This document shows, one piece after another, positions 7,965 to 16,326 of a DNA stretch of 49,768 nt. A model generated the notes under the pieces. The model made no database searches. It saw only the letters and a list, made by a program, of their open reading frames with translations, and was not told where the DNA came from. Every line of letters starts with the position of its first letter. The first letter of the stretch is position 1. Both the position numbers and the translations under genes were made by a program. Location of the stretch: the NCBI RefSeq assembly GCF_018413525.1, contig NZ_JAHCDD010000043.1, positions 1 to 49,768 on the forward strand, read 5' to 3'. The stretch comes from Acidovorax sp. CCYZU-2555 (GTDB taxonomy: Bacteria > Pseudomonadota > Gammaproteobacteria > Burkholderiales > Burkholderiaceae_C).

Positions 7965-8753
7965 ATGCTGAAGAAAACCCTGTCCGCCATCGCCCTCGCC
8001 ACCCTGGCATTGACCGCCCATGCCGCCGACGCGGTGCTCAAGGTCGCGGCCACCGCCGTGCCCCACGCCGAAATCCTCAACCACATCAAGCCCGCGCTGA
8101 AAAAGCAGGGCATCGATCTGCAGGTGCGTGAATTCAGCGACTACGTGCAGCCCAATGCCGCGGTCGAAGACAAGCAGCTCGACGCCAACTTCTTCCAGCA
8201 CCAGCCTTACCTGGACAGCTACAACAAGGACCGCAAGAGCTCGCTGGTCGCCGTGCCCAACGGCACCATCCATGTCGAGCCCTTCGGCGCCTATTCGAAG
8301 AAGGTCAAGAACATCAAGGACCTCAAGGACGGCGCCACCGTGGCCATCCCGAACGACCCTTCGAACGGCGGCCGCGCGCTGCTGCTGCTGGCCAAACAGG
8401 GTCTGGTCACGCTCAAGGACCCCAAGAGCCTGACGCCCACGCCGCTGGACGTGGTCAACAACCCCAAGAAGCTCAAGTTCCGCGAACTCGAAGCGCCCCT
8501 GCTGCCGCGCGCACTCGATGACGTCGATCTGGCGCTGATCAACACCAACTACGCGATCGAAGCCAAGCTCAACCCGACCAAGGATGCGCTGTTCATCGAA
8601 GGCAAGGACTCGCCTTACGCCAACATCGTCGCCGCGCGCAAGGACCGCGCCAACAGCCCCGAGATCACCAAGCTGATCCAGGCCCTGCGCAGCGAAGACG
8701 TGAAGAAGTTCCTCAAGGACAAGTACCAGGGCGCGGTCGTTCCGGCTTTCTGA
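7965..8753 (+). CDS. metQ: MetQ/NlpA family ABC substrate-binding protein
   Basis: The 262-residue protein has a Sec signal peptide (MLKKTLSAIALATLALTAHA) and the NlpA-family body: VAATAVPHAEILNHIKPALKKQG-like opening, SDYVQPNAAVEDKQLDANFFQHQPYL spread over residues 55-80, and NDPSNGGRALLLLA. Family members bind methionine or other small ligands for a MetNI transporter. Two things are odd. The signal peptide lacks the lipobox cysteine found in most MetQ proteins, so this one is probably a soluble periplasmic protein. No metN or metI gene is adjacent. Confidence 0.92.
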   Translation: MLKKTLSAIALATLALTAHAADAVLKVAATAVPHAEILNHIKPALKKQGIDLQVREFSDYVQPNAAVEDKQLDANFFQHQPYLDSYNKDRKSSLVAVPNGTIHVEPFGAYSKKVKNIKDLKDGATVAIPNDPSNGGRALLLLAKQGLVTLKDPKSLTPTPLDVVNNPKKLKFRELEAPLLPRALDDVDLALINTNYAIEAKLNPTKDALFIEGKDSPYANIVAARKDRANSPEITKLIQALRSEDVKKFLKDKYQGAVVPAF

Positions 8754-8772
8754 ACACGGCTGACGCCTGACC

Positions 8773-8799
8773 GGCCAAGGGACCGCACGACCCCTGGCC
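8773..8799 (+). terminator. Hairpin after the metQ-like gene (possible terminator)
   Basis: An imperfect stem pairs GGCCAAGGG (8773-8781) with CCCCTGGCC (8791-8799) about 20 nt past the metQ-like stop. No T tract follows, so it may be a transcript-end stabiliser instead of an intrinsic terminator. Confidence 0.35.
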
Positions 8800-8981
8800 C
8801 CGCAAGAACAACGCACGGCTGAGGGCATGGAAGGTGCGTTTTGCAGACAAGGGTCAGTAATACGTCATATAGATGTAAAAACTGCAACACAATTGCTGCA
8901 GGCTATGGTGAAATCCTGCCCACGCCGCCTGCCGCTGCGCTCGCACGGCAGGCTCCCACTCTCCGCCCACCAAATTTCGCT

Positions 8982-9302
8982 ATGTCCGAAGATACGCTGT
9001 CCCCTACCCTTTCTCTGGAAAAGGCAGAGCTTGTCGGCCTGAACGAAGTCACGCGCGCCAAGACCCTGGAGCTGTATGCGCGCAAATACGGCCAGCCCGA
9101 TGCCGCCTCGCCGCTGCTGCTGTTTCGCGGCGACATCGCCGAAGCCCACCAATACGACAAGATCCGCCCCCTGTCCGCGGCCCAGGCCCATGGCAATGTG
9201 ATCGTGATCGAGGCCCAGAGCCAGAAGCAAGGCACGAGCGGCCACTACCAGATCCAGTGCAATCAGTGGGGTTTGCTCGAAGTGCTCGCAAAACTGGCCT
9301 GA
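8982..9302 (+). CDS. Conserved-looking hypothetical protein, 106 aa
   Basis: I do not recognise the family. The protein is soluble and mixed in composition, with KAELVGLNEVTRAKTLELYA, a DAASPLLLFRGDIAEAHQYD segment and a C-terminal helix (WGLLEVLAKLA). I chose the ATG at 8982; the frame is open further upstream to 8841, but that part has non-coding-looking composition. It stands alone on the plus strand between the metQ-like gene and the convergent lysE gene, whose stop lies 10 bp away. The 228 bp before it hold nothing else I can name. Confidence 0.7.
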   Translation: MSEDTLSPTLSLEKAELVGLNEVTRAKTLELYARKYGQPDAASPLLLFRGDIAEAHQYDKIRPLSAAQAHGNVIVIEAQSQKQGTSGHYQIQCNQWGLLEVLAKLA

Positions 9303-9312
9303 GCGCGCGCCA

Positions 9313-9951
9313 TCACGCCACGGCGTCGATACCGCTCCAGACCCACCACGACAGCGCCAGCATCATCACGCCGGTGAGCGCGTCGAGCATGCGCCAGGGC
9401 ATGGGGTGGGCGAACCAGTGCTGCAGCCGCCGGCCCGCGCAGGCCAGCAGCATGAACCACAGCAAACTGGCGCAGGCCGCGCCAGCGACAAACACCACCT
9501 TGAGCGCGCCGTCCTGGCGCGCTCCTATGCTGCCGACCAGCAGCACCGTGTCCAGATAGACATGGGGATTGAGCAGCGTGATCACGGCCAGCGTGCCGAC
9601 CACGCTCAGCAAGCCGCGCTGCGCCACGTTCGCGCCCTGCAGCGCCACGTCGGCCGCATAGAACACGCGCCACAGCGCGTAGAGCCCATAGGCCAGCAGG
9701 AACAGCGCACCGCCCAGCGACAGGTAATAGGCCCAGTCGGGCTCGCGCCCGAGCAACTGCGACATGCCGGCCACGCCAATGCCGATCAGCAGCACATCGC
9801 TGAACACACACCAGGCCACGCAGGCGCGCACATGCCGGCCCTGCACGGCCTGGCGCAGCACATAGAGGTTTTGCGCGCCTATCGAGATGATCAATGACAG
9901 GCAGACGGTAAAGCCCGCGACCCAGGAGGAAGATATCAACGTTGTCCACAT
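9313..9951 (-). CDS. argO: LysE/ArgO family amino-acid exporter
   Basis: The 212-residue membrane protein has six hydrophobic helices and the LysE-family pattern: SLIISIGAQNLYVLRQAVQG near the N-terminus, an aspartate-containing second helix (VFSDVLLIGIGVAG) and ITLLNPHVYLDTVLLVGSI. Members export arginine, lysine or their analogues. It is divergent from an ArgP/LysG-type activator with only 69 bp between the starts, the classical lysE-lysG layout, so induction by basic amino acids through that regulator is likely. Confidence 0.92.
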   Translation of the reverse strand: MWTTLISSSWVAGFTVCLSLIISIGAQNLYVLRQAVQGRHVRACVAWCVFSDVLLIGIGVAGMSQLLGREPDWAYYLSLGGALFLLAYGLYALWRVFYAADVALQGANVAQRGLLSVVGTLAVITLLNPHVYLDTVLLVGSIGARQDGALKVVFVAGAACASLLWFMLLACAGRRLQHWFAHPMPWRMLDALTGVMMLALSWWVWSGIDAVA

Positions 9952-10020
9952 AAGGGAAATTGTCGATCCATCCAGATATTAAGTAAAATTAAACTCTCTG
10001 GAACCTCTTAAGAAAAACTG

Positions 10021-10974
10021 ATGCTCGACTACGCCGGATTGGAAGCCTTGGCCGCGGTGGTGCGCGAAGGCAGCTTCGAGCGCGCCGCGCGCAAGCTGCA
10101 TATCACCCCGTCTGCCGTCTCGCAGCGCATCAAGCTGCTGGAAGAGCGCGTGGGGCAGGTGCTGGTGCTGCGCGCCCAGCCCTGCACGGGCACCGAGGCC
10201 GGACGGCGGCTGTGCCTGCATGTCGAACAGGTCGCGCTGCTGGAGAACGAACTGCGCCGCACCAACCCCGCGCTGGTGTCCGAAGGCCAGTTCATGCCGC
10301 CCACGCTCAAGCTTGCGGTCAATGCCGACTCGCTGTCGTCATGGTTCATGGATGCGATGGCGGCGTTCACGCGCGAAGGCAACGAGCTGCTCGACATCAG
10401 CATCGACGACCAGGATCACACGGCCAAGCGCATCAAGGAAGGCGCGGTCATGGCCGCGGTGACCGCGACATCGACCAGCATCACGGGCTGCAATACCTGG
10501 CCCTTGGGCTCCATGCGTTACGTTGCGGCGGCCAGCCCGGACTTCATGCGCGAGCATTTCGCCGAGGGCGTGACGCCCGCAACAATAGCGCGCGCGCCCA
10601 TGCTCAGCTATGACCGCAAGGATGCACTGCAGGACAAGTGGCTGCACGCCCAGGGACTGGCCTCGCGCCATGGACCGCCGAAACATTGGCTGCCGTCGGC
10701 CTATGCGTTCGTGCGCGCCTGCGAGGCGGGCGTGGGCTGGGGAATGCAGCCCACGCTGTTGATCCAGCGCCACCTCGATACAGGTGCGCTAGTCGAAGTG
10801 CTGCCCGACACGGGCGTGGATGTGCCGCTGTACTGGGCCCATGCGCGCAACGCCCAGGCCGGACTGGAGCGACTGACGCATTGTGTGATCACGGCCGCCG
10901 CCGGTTGGCTGCAGCCCCTGCCAACGGATGGCCCAGAGGCAGGGGCTGCGGCGCCGAAAAAATCAACCGGCTGA
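10021..10974 (+). CDS. argP: LysR-family regulator of ArgP/LysG type
   Basis: This 317-residue protein has the N-terminal winged HTH (LEALAAVVREGSFERAARKL, then ITPSAVSQRIKLLEERVG) and a LysR effector domain. The HTH wording and the WPLGSMRYVAAASPDFMREH segment fit the ArgP/LysG subfamily, which activates basic amino-acid export genes. It is divergent from the lysE/argO gene, and the 69-bp AT-rich gap probably holds its operator. A low-complexity Ala/Pro/Lys tail extends past the usual end of the family. Confidence 0.93.
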   Translation: MLDYAGLEALAAVVREGSFERAARKLHITPSAVSQRIKLLEERVGQVLVLRAQPCTGTEAGRRLCLHVEQVALLENELRRTNPALVSEGQFMPPTLKLAVNADSLSSWFMDAMAAFTREGNELLDISIDDQDHTAKRIKEGAVMAAVTATSTSITGCNTWPLGSMRYVAAASPDFMREHFAEGVTPATIARAPMLSYDRKDALQDKWLHAQGLASRHGPPKHWLPSAYAFVRACEAGVGWGMQPTLLIQRHLDTGALVEVLPDTGVDVPLYWAHARNAQAGLERLTHCVITAAAGWLQPLPTDGPEAGAAAPKKSTG

Positions 10975-10985
10975 GGCCTGGACGC

Positions 10986-11477
10986 TCATTCCTGCTTGTT
11001 GAACACATAGTGTTCGTTGGCCCGGTCCCAGGCCGCCTTGGCCGCGGGCTCGGCTTCGTCCCAGCGCAGACGCGAGCCGTGGGGCTCGCCTTGCCAGCGG
11101 CGCGACCAGTCATCACGCACCTGATCCCAGCGATCGCGGCCCGCGGCGCGGCCTTCCCAGCCCGCGCGGTAGGCCGGCGCGTAGTCGTCGTAGGTGTAAT
11201 CCGAGCGGTAGTAGTCTTCCTTGTCGTAGGTGCTGCGCCAGTACGCGTCTTCGGCCGTCGGGTTGAAGGCTTCGGCCACGCTGTGGCCCGCAAGGCCACC
11301 GGCGACGGCACCGACCACGGCACCCACGGCCGCGCCCACCGGGCCGCCCATGGCGCCCGCGGCGGCTCCGGCCAGCGCACCGCCGCCAGCGCCCAGGCCC
11401 GTGCCCACGGGGTGGGCTCCAGGCTCGTCCGTGATCGGGTCGAGATTCAGGTTCTTGCGTTGTTCGGGTGTGGTCAT
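10986..11477 (-). CDS. Glycine-zipper domain protein
   Basis: The product is 163 residues. Residues about 25-65 form a glycine zipper (GTGLGAGGGALAGAAAGAMG and repeats) that can insert in a membrane. The C-terminal half is rich in Tyr, Asp, Trp and Arg (YWRSTYDKEDYYRSDYTYDD) with spaced aromatics. I chose the ATG at 11477 (MTTPEQRKNLNLDPITDEP) over an upstream in-frame start because the preceding 25 residues look untranslated. Function is unknown; similar proteins are often stress-linked. The 300 bp upstream (11478-11777) form a divergent gap to the DUF3149 gene in which I see no other feature. Confidence 0.8.
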   Translation of the reverse strand: MTTPEQRKNLNLDPITDEPGAHPVGTGLGAGGGALAGAAAGAMGGPVGAAVGAVVGAVAGGLAGHSVAEAFNPTAEDAYWRSTYDKEDYYRSDYTYDDYAPAYRAGWEGRAAGRDRWDQVRDDWSRRWQGEPHGSRLRWDEAEPAAKAAWDRANEHYVFNKQE

Positions 11478-11777
11478 ATGTGCTCCTGCTGAAAACAAAG
11501 GGCCATGGGCGACCGGCTGCGCGTGCGGCCGGTGCGCCTGCTGCGGCGGCACGGACGCTTTTCGCTGTCCGCCCGCAACCCCTTTAGCTTGCCTGCGAGA
11601 AACGCCGGCGCTTGTAGTCCAAACGACGACCCACGTGCGGGCCTAGGCGCAATTCACCAATGACACGGCGCGATTTTTGCCGCCGCGCTTGATCTGACGC
11701 AAGCCGCAAAGCCAGGCGCGCGGCCATAGTCGCTGCATGGCGCCGGAACAGCACTCCGGGCCCGACTGGAGCTATGC

Positions 11778-11921
11778 ATGAAATTGTGGATCGACCTGTT
11801 TTCTACCGACTACGGCCTGATGAGCCTGATATCCATCTTGCTGATCATTGGCATGGGCCTGTTCTTCCTGCGCCTGTTCCTGGGCAAGATGAAGACCATC
11901 GCCAACAAGGTGCCGGAGTAA
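11778..11921 (+). CDS. DUF3149 family single-span membrane microprotein, 47 aa
   Basis: An ATG at 11778 opens a 47-codon frame ending at TAA 11919-11921. The product begins MKLWIDLFSTDYGLMSLI, continues through one hydrophobic helix and ends FLGKMKTIANKVPE. The length, the LWIDLFSTDYGLMS start and the single transmembrane helix fit the DUF3149 family of tiny proteobacterial membrane proteins, whose function is unknown. It converges on the MFS gene, whose stop lies 18 bp away. Confidence 0.85.
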   Translation: MKLWIDLFSTDYGLMSLISILLIIGMGLFFLRLFLGKMKTIANKVPE

Positions 11922-11939
11922 ACCCGGCAGGGCAGCAAC

Positions 11940-13184
11940 TCAAGGTCGCCCTCCTGCAGCCGTCAGGCGCTGAAAGCGCAGGATCATCCAGGGCCCCAGC
12001 AATGCGCCCAGGCCCACGGTGGTCCAGGCCAGAACCCAGGCATTGCCTTCCAATGCGAAATGCGCGCGCCCCCAATCCAGTGCCAGGCCAAACACCCAGG
12101 GACTGACGGCGCCGGCGCCGAAGCCCATCACCGACCGCACCGAATAGGCCGCGCCCAGCCGGCCGGGCGGCACGACATCGGCGAGTGCGGTCGAATAGAC
12201 CGACGAATCCGCGATGGCCCACAGGTTGTAGACCGCGCCAAAGGCGGCGAGCATCCACAGGGGCGCGGCCCACATCCAGCCAAACGTGAACGAGCACAGC
12301 AGACTCAGGCACGACGCCACCAGCATCACACGCACCCGCCCGTAGCGGTCGGACGCCGAGCCCCCGAACACGCTGCCGGCCACGCTCACCAGGTGCGCCA
12401 TGGCGGCAAGGCCGATTCCTTCGGCAGCAGACAGCCCACCGCCTTGGGCGGAAAACGCGAGGAACGCCGGCAGCCAGGCCCAAAGAGCCATCAGCTCCCA
12501 GCAATGCGCCGAGTAGGCCCAGCTTCCCGCCATCGCAGGTTTGTCGCCAACGGTTTCCACCAGCGCCAGGCGAATCGATGACGACCTGGGCGCGGCGCCG
12601 CGTTGCGGGTCGGGCCGCAGACGGGACAAGGCGGCCACCGTCAGCACCGCGCCGACGGCCACCATGACGGCAATGACCAACAGGATGCTGCGCCAGGACA
12701 GGCTGTCGGCCAATGCCGCCACCGCCACCAGCGCGACGCCATAACCGAACGACGCGGAACCGATGAACGCGCCCATGGCCTTGCCACGGCGCTGCGCAGG
12801 CGCATTCAATGCCAGCAACTGCAGTCCGGGGGAATAGCAGCCTCCCGCGCACAAGCCCGTGATGCCGTAAAGAAGCGCCGCGGAAGCCGGGCCCTGGGCG
12901 CCCAGCGCAAACACCAGCGCCGCGCAAGCCGTGAGAATGCTGCTCACCAGGAAGACGCGGCGCGGGCCGACCCTGTCGGCGATGAAGCCTACGCCAAAGA
13001 GCGAGATCAGATAACCCACATGCCAGGCGCTTTGCACCAGGCCCGCCTGGGATGCGGCGAGGTCCCAGTCGGCCATGACGCGCGGCATGACGCCTGCCCA
13101 GGCAATGGCGATCGTGGCCTGAAAAAGCCGCGTGATGCAAAGCAGCGCCAGCCAGCCGGACTGGGGAGCGTCGACGCCGCTCAT
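11940..13184 (-). CDS. MFS transporter
   Basis: The 414-residue protein shows twelve hydrophobic segments and major-facilitator motifs: GVGFIADRVGPRRVFLVSS after helix 2 and GGSASDRYGRVRVMLVAS in the second half. The start at 13184 overlaps the GNAT stop as ATGA, and the in-frame extension upstream is antisense-like. The substrate cannot be read from sequence. Coupling to an N-acetyltransferase and divergence from a LysR regulator suggest a resistance or efflux module for an amine or amino-acid-like compound, which is inference. Confidence 0.9.
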   Translation of the reverse strand: MSGVDAPQSGWLALLCITRLFQATIAIAWAGVMPRVMADWDLAASQAGLVQSAWHVGYLISLFGVGFIADRVGPRRVFLVSSILTACAALVFALGAQGPASAALLYGITGLCAGGCYSPGLQLLALNAPAQRRGKAMGAFIGSASFGYGVALVAVAALADSLSWRSILLVIAVMVAVGAVLTVAALSRLRPDPQRGAAPRSSSIRLALVETVGDKPAMAGSWAYSAHCWELMALWAWLPAFLAFSAQGGGLSAAEGIGLAAMAHLVSVAGSVFGGSASDRYGRVRVMLVASCLSLLCSFTFGWMWAAPLWMLAAFGAVYNLWAIADSSVYSTALADVVPPGRLGAAYSVRSVMGFGAGAVSPWVFGLALDWGRAHFALEGNAWVLAWTTVGLGALLGPWMILRFQRLTAAGGRP

Positions 13185-13720
13185 GGCGCCACCAGGCTGC
13201 GTTGCATCAGAATGGTGTCTACATCCCGGCCGAACTTGCTGCCCACGGCGCAAAAGAGGCCTGCGTGCTGGAAGCCGAAGCGCTGATGCAGCCGAACCGA
13301 ACCCACGGTGCCCTCATCGTCGACGATGACCGCCACCATTTGCCGCGCGCCGAACTGCGCGCAGGCCTCGATCAACGCCCGCAGCAACGCCTGTCCCAGC
13401 CCACGCCCTTGATGCTTGTTGCCAAGGTAGATCGATGTTTCCAGCGTGCCGGCGTAGCCGACACGGGAGCGGTACCGCCCGGCATAGGCGTAACCCAGCA
13501 CATCGGTGCCATCCAGCGCCACCAGCCAGGGCAGGCCTTCACGGCGCAGCGCATCGTGGCGTCTGTGCATCTCCGCGACAGTGGGCGCAACCTCTTCCAT
13601 GGTGCAGATCGAGTTCTGCACATAGTGCGCATAGATCTGCTGAATGGCTGCGACATGCTCGGAGCCGGCGTCGACAATGAGCGGCCCGGGCCGGGCATTG
13701 GGGTGATGAGAAAAGTCCAT
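13181..13720 (-). CDS. GNAT family N-acetyltransferase (phosphinothricin/MnaT-like)
   Basis: The 179-residue protein carries the PAT-like pattern QIYAHYVQNSICTMEEVAPT followed by LPWLVALDGTDVLGYAYAGR, ETSIYLGNKHQGRGLGQALL (acetyl-CoA pyrophosphate loop) and HQRFGFQHAGLFCAVGSKFG. Members acetylate phosphinothricin-like compounds or L-amino acids such as methionine derivatives. I chose the ATG at 13720; in-frame starts up to 13807 would run into the divergent LysR gene. Its stop overlaps the MFS start by 4 bp. Confidence 0.87.
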   Translation of the reverse strand: MDFSHHPNARPGPLIVDAGSEHVAAIQQIYAHYVQNSICTMEEVAPTVAEMHRRHDALRREGLPWLVALDGTDVLGYAYAGRYRSRVGYAGTLETSIYLGNKHQGRGLGQALLRALIEACAQFGARQMVAVIVDDEGTVGSVRLHQRFGFQHAGLFCAVGSKFGRDVDTILMQRSLVAP

Positions 13721-13747
13721 GGCCTCAATGGTGCAGGCCAGGCATTG

Positions 13748-13764
13748 ATAAGTGAAGGTGTTAT
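13748..13764. promoter_or_regulatory. Candidate LysR operator between the GNAT and LysR genes
   Basis: ATAAGTGAAGGTGTTAT is a 4-bp inverted repeat (ATAA, 9-bp spacer, TTAT) in the 70-bp divergent gap. LysR-type regulators typically bind short interrupted dyads of this kind beside their own start. The AT-rich setting fits a shared promoter region; binding itself is inferred. Confidence 0.45.
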
Positions 13765-13790
13765 AACTTCTGCCATGCATAAGAAAAAGT

Positions 13791-14696
13791 ATGAGCCTGC
13801 CTTTCACTTTCGATCAGCTTGAAGTCTTCACTCTGGTGCTTGACACCGGGAGCTTTTCCGCGGCGGCGGAGCAACTGGGCGTGAGCCAGCCGGCGATCAG
13901 CGCCCAGGTGCGCGAGCTGGAGCGCAAGGTTGGCGTGCGCCTGATCGAACGGGTAGGCCGCACGATCGCGCCTACCGCTGCCGGCGTCACGCTGTCAGGC
14001 CATGCGCGCATGCTGCTGGAGACAGGCCTGCAGGCTGCCGAGGCCGTGGCACACCACACCGAAGGCGTACAAGGCACCGTGCGAATCGGCACGGGCGCGA
14101 CGGCGTGCCTGCATCTGTTGCCTCCCGTACTGCAGGGCATACGGTCGGCTTACCCGGGCCTGCATGTCATCGTCAAAACCGGCAACACCGACGACATCGT
14201 GCGCCGTGTGGAACTGAATGCGCTGGACCTGGGCCTGGTCACGCTGCCGATCTCCAGCCGCGCATTGACGGTGTCCAGCGTCTTGCGGGACAGCTTCGTC
14301 GCCGTGTGCGCCAACAGCGCTGCGCCCCTGCCAAAGACCGTGAGTGCGAAAGACCTCGCGGACTTGCCCCTGGTCATGTTCGAGCCGGGAACGAATACGC
14401 GTGAGCTGGTCGACGCCTGGCTGCTGGCCGGCGGCGTTCGAAGCCGGCCCACGATGGAATTGGGCAGCATCGAAGCCATCAAGGAAATGGTGGCTGCCGG
14501 TTTGGGCACCAGTGTCGTGCCGGAGATGGCATTGCGGGCAGCGGATCGCAAGACGCTTCAGGTGCGTGCGCTGCGGCCCGCGCTCTCACGCGGACTGGGC
14601 ATCGTGATGCGTCAAGACAAGCCGCTCACACGCGGGATGCAAGTGCTGGTGAAGGCCATCCTCGGAGCACGCTCCAAGGATATGCCTCTCAAGTGA
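13791..14696 (+). CDS. LysR-family transcriptional regulator
   Basis: The 301-residue protein has the LysR winged HTH (FDQLEVFTLVLDTGSFSAAA, then GVSQPAISAQVRELERKVGV) and a periplasmic-binding-protein-like effector domain (VRIGTGATACLHLLPPVLQG ... ELGSIEAIKEMVAAGLGTSV). It is divergent from the coupled GNAT-MFS pair and is their likely regulator. The effector is unknown. Confidence 0.92.
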   Translation: MSLPFTFDQLEVFTLVLDTGSFSAAAEQLGVSQPAISAQVRELERKVGVRLIERVGRTIAPTAAGVTLSGHARMLLETGLQAAEAVAHHTEGVQGTVRIGTGATACLHLLPPVLQGIRSAYPGLHVIVKTGNTDDIVRRVELNALDLGLVTLPISSRALTVSSVLRDSFVAVCANSAAPLPKTVSAKDLADLPLVMFEPGTNTRELVDAWLLAGGVRSRPTMELGSIEAIKEMVAAGLGTSVVPEMALRAADRKTLQVRALRPALSRGLGIVMRQDKPLTRGMQVLVKAILGARSKDMPLK

Positions 14697-14727
14697 CGCG
14701 GGCGCGCGCCCCCGGGTGAATGCGCGC

Positions 14728-14952
14728 TCAGTAATGCGGCGGCAATTCATCGCGCAGATTGCGCCCGCCCCCGCCGCCATCGGCCGGAACCTGCTGACGC
14801 AGGTTGCGGACTTCGGCGATCAGCGCGTCGATCTGCTGCTGCTGACGGTAGATGGTCATGTTCAGCTGGTCCAGCGTGTCTTCGACATAGCTGGCCTTGA
14901 TTTCGAGTTCGGTGATGCGTTCCTGCGCGCGCTGCGCCTGGTCGTCGGCCAC
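14728..14952 (-). CDS. slyX: SlyX family protein
   Basis: This 74-residue coiled-coil protein has the SlyX signature: ERITELEIKASYVEDTLDQL, then NMTIYRQQQQIDALIAEVRN, and ends in the typical Pro-Pro-His-Tyr C-terminus (LRDELPPHY). A short Gly run precedes the tail. The function of SlyX is not established. It follows the aminotransferase gene by 3 bp and is probably cotranscribed with it. Confidence 0.93.
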   Translation of the reverse strand: MADDQAQRAQERITELEIKASYVEDTLDQLNMTIYRQQQQIDALIAEVRNLRQQVPADGGGGGRNLRDELPPHY

Positions 14953-14955
14953 GCC

Positions 14956-16152
14956 TCAGCCCCGCAGCGCCTGACCCAGACGCGCGATGCCGTCCTGGAT
15001 CTTGGCCACATCGGCGGTCGCGAACGACAGGCGAAAGCTTGTTGCATCGGGGTTCTGCGCGAAGAAAGGCACGCCCGGAACAAAGGCCACGCCCTTGTCG
15101 ATCGCGCGCTTGGCCAGCACGCCAGCATCCTGCAACTGGCCGCGTGCACCCGTGAGCTTGACCCACAGGAACAATCCGCCCTGGGGCGCGACAAAGCTCA
15201 CCGCGTCGCCCAGCTCCTTGCGCAGCGCATCGCCCATCGCCTGGGCGCGTTCGGCATAGACCGCGCGCACCTTGGCCAGCGTCGCGGGCATGTGGCCGGC
15301 CTTGAGGTATTGCGCGGCCGTCGCCTGGGCAAAGGTGCTGGTGTTGGCATCGCTGAACTGCTTGCACATCACCGCGCGCTCGCGCAGCGCTTCGGGCGCG
15401 ACCAGCCAGCCTATGCGCAGACCCGGGCTCAGCACCTTGCTGAGGCTGCCGCAGTGGGCGAGCCAGTCGCGGCTGCCGGGCACTTCGGACGACAGCGCCA
15501 GCAGGCTGGCCGGCGGCGCCGCGTCGAAGTACAGGTCGCCGTACGGGTCGTCTTCGACCACCAGCGTCTGGTACTTCACGGCGAGTTCCAGCACCTTCTT
15601 GCGGCGCTCCAGGCTCAGCGTCGCGCCGCTGGGGTTGCCGAACGTGGGGATCAGATAGACCATCTTCGGCTGGTGCTCGGCGATCAGCTTCTCGAGCGCT
15701 TCGGTGTCCACGCCCTGGTCGTCGATGGGCGCGCTGATCACTTCGGCGCCATAGAGACGGAAGCACTGGATGGTCGCCAGGAAAGTCGGGCCTTCGACGA
15801 TCACCTTGTCACCAGGGCTGATCATGGTCTTGCCCAGCAGATCGAGCGCCTGCTGGCTGCCCGTGGTGACCACGAAGTCGGTGGGCGCGACATCGGCCAC
15901 GCCCTTGCCCGCCATGAAGGCCGCGATCTGCTCGCGCAGCGGCTGGTAGCCTTCGGTCGCGCCGTACTGCAGCGCCGCGCCCGGCTCCTGGGTCAGCGCA
16001 GCCTCGGAGGCCGCGCGTATGCCGGCGACGTCGAACAGCGCGCTGTCGGGAAAACCGCCGGCAAAACTGATGATGCCGGGCTTGCCCAGCAGCTTGAAAA
16101 GTTCACGGATTGCGGAAGTCTCCACATTGTTCAGACGCTCGGCGAATTGCAT
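14956..16152 (-). CDS. PLP-dependent aminotransferase (class I/II, 2-aminoadipate-like)
   Basis: The 398-residue enzyme has a fold-type I aminotransferase layout: KPGIISFAGGFPDSALFDV near the N-terminus, LQYGATEGYQPLREQIAAFM, VTTGSQQALDLLGKTMISPG, VYLIPTFGNPSGATLS, VEDDPYGDLYFD and the PLP-lysine loop GSLSKVLSPGLRIGW. This wording matches the MocR/LysN-like aminotransferases, including 2-aminoadipate transaminases with broad substrate range. I chose the ATG at 16152; the frame continues much further upstream, but that text overlaps nth antisense. Confidence 0.92.
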   Translation of the reverse strand: MQFAERLNNVETSAIRELFKLLGKPGIISFAGGFPDSALFDVAGIRAASEAALTQEPGAALQYGATEGYQPLREQIAAFMAGKGVADVAPTDFVVTTGSQQALDLLGKTMISPGDKVIVEGPTFLATIQCFRLYGAEVISAPIDDQGVDTEALEKLIAEHQPKMVYLIPTFGNPSGATLSLERRKKVLELAVKYQTLVVEDDPYGDLYFDAAPPASLLALSSEVPGSRDWLAHCGSLSKVLSPGLRIGWLVAPEALRERAVMCKQFSDANTSTFAQATAAQYLKAGHMPATLAKVRAVYAERAQAMGDALRKELGDAVSFVAPQGGLFLWVKLTGARGQLQDAGVLAKRAIDKGVAFVPGVPFFAQNPDATSFRLSFATADVAKIQDGIARLGQALRG

Positions 16153-16326
16153 AGATAGGGTCCGTTTCAGCAACAAAATTCGGGGGCGGTCGCGCGCGGC
16201 CGCCAACCCTGCATTTTTCATCAAATTTGCACGCCGCGCGCGCAATGCGCCACTCCACCTTTGGATTTGCTCCAGCGCGCCCCCATGGTTTTGCCCGACA
16301 ATCGCTTTTTGCCCCGGGTTCCGCCC

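Noticed and set aside
14700..14711. GGGCGCGCGCCC palindrome between LysR and slyX as a terminator
   Set aside because: It is a simple GC alternation with no usable loop and no T tract.
14716..16158. Long plus-strand open frame opposite slyX and the aminotransferase
   Set aside because: It is a shadow frame; the aminotransferase shows intact PLP motifs.
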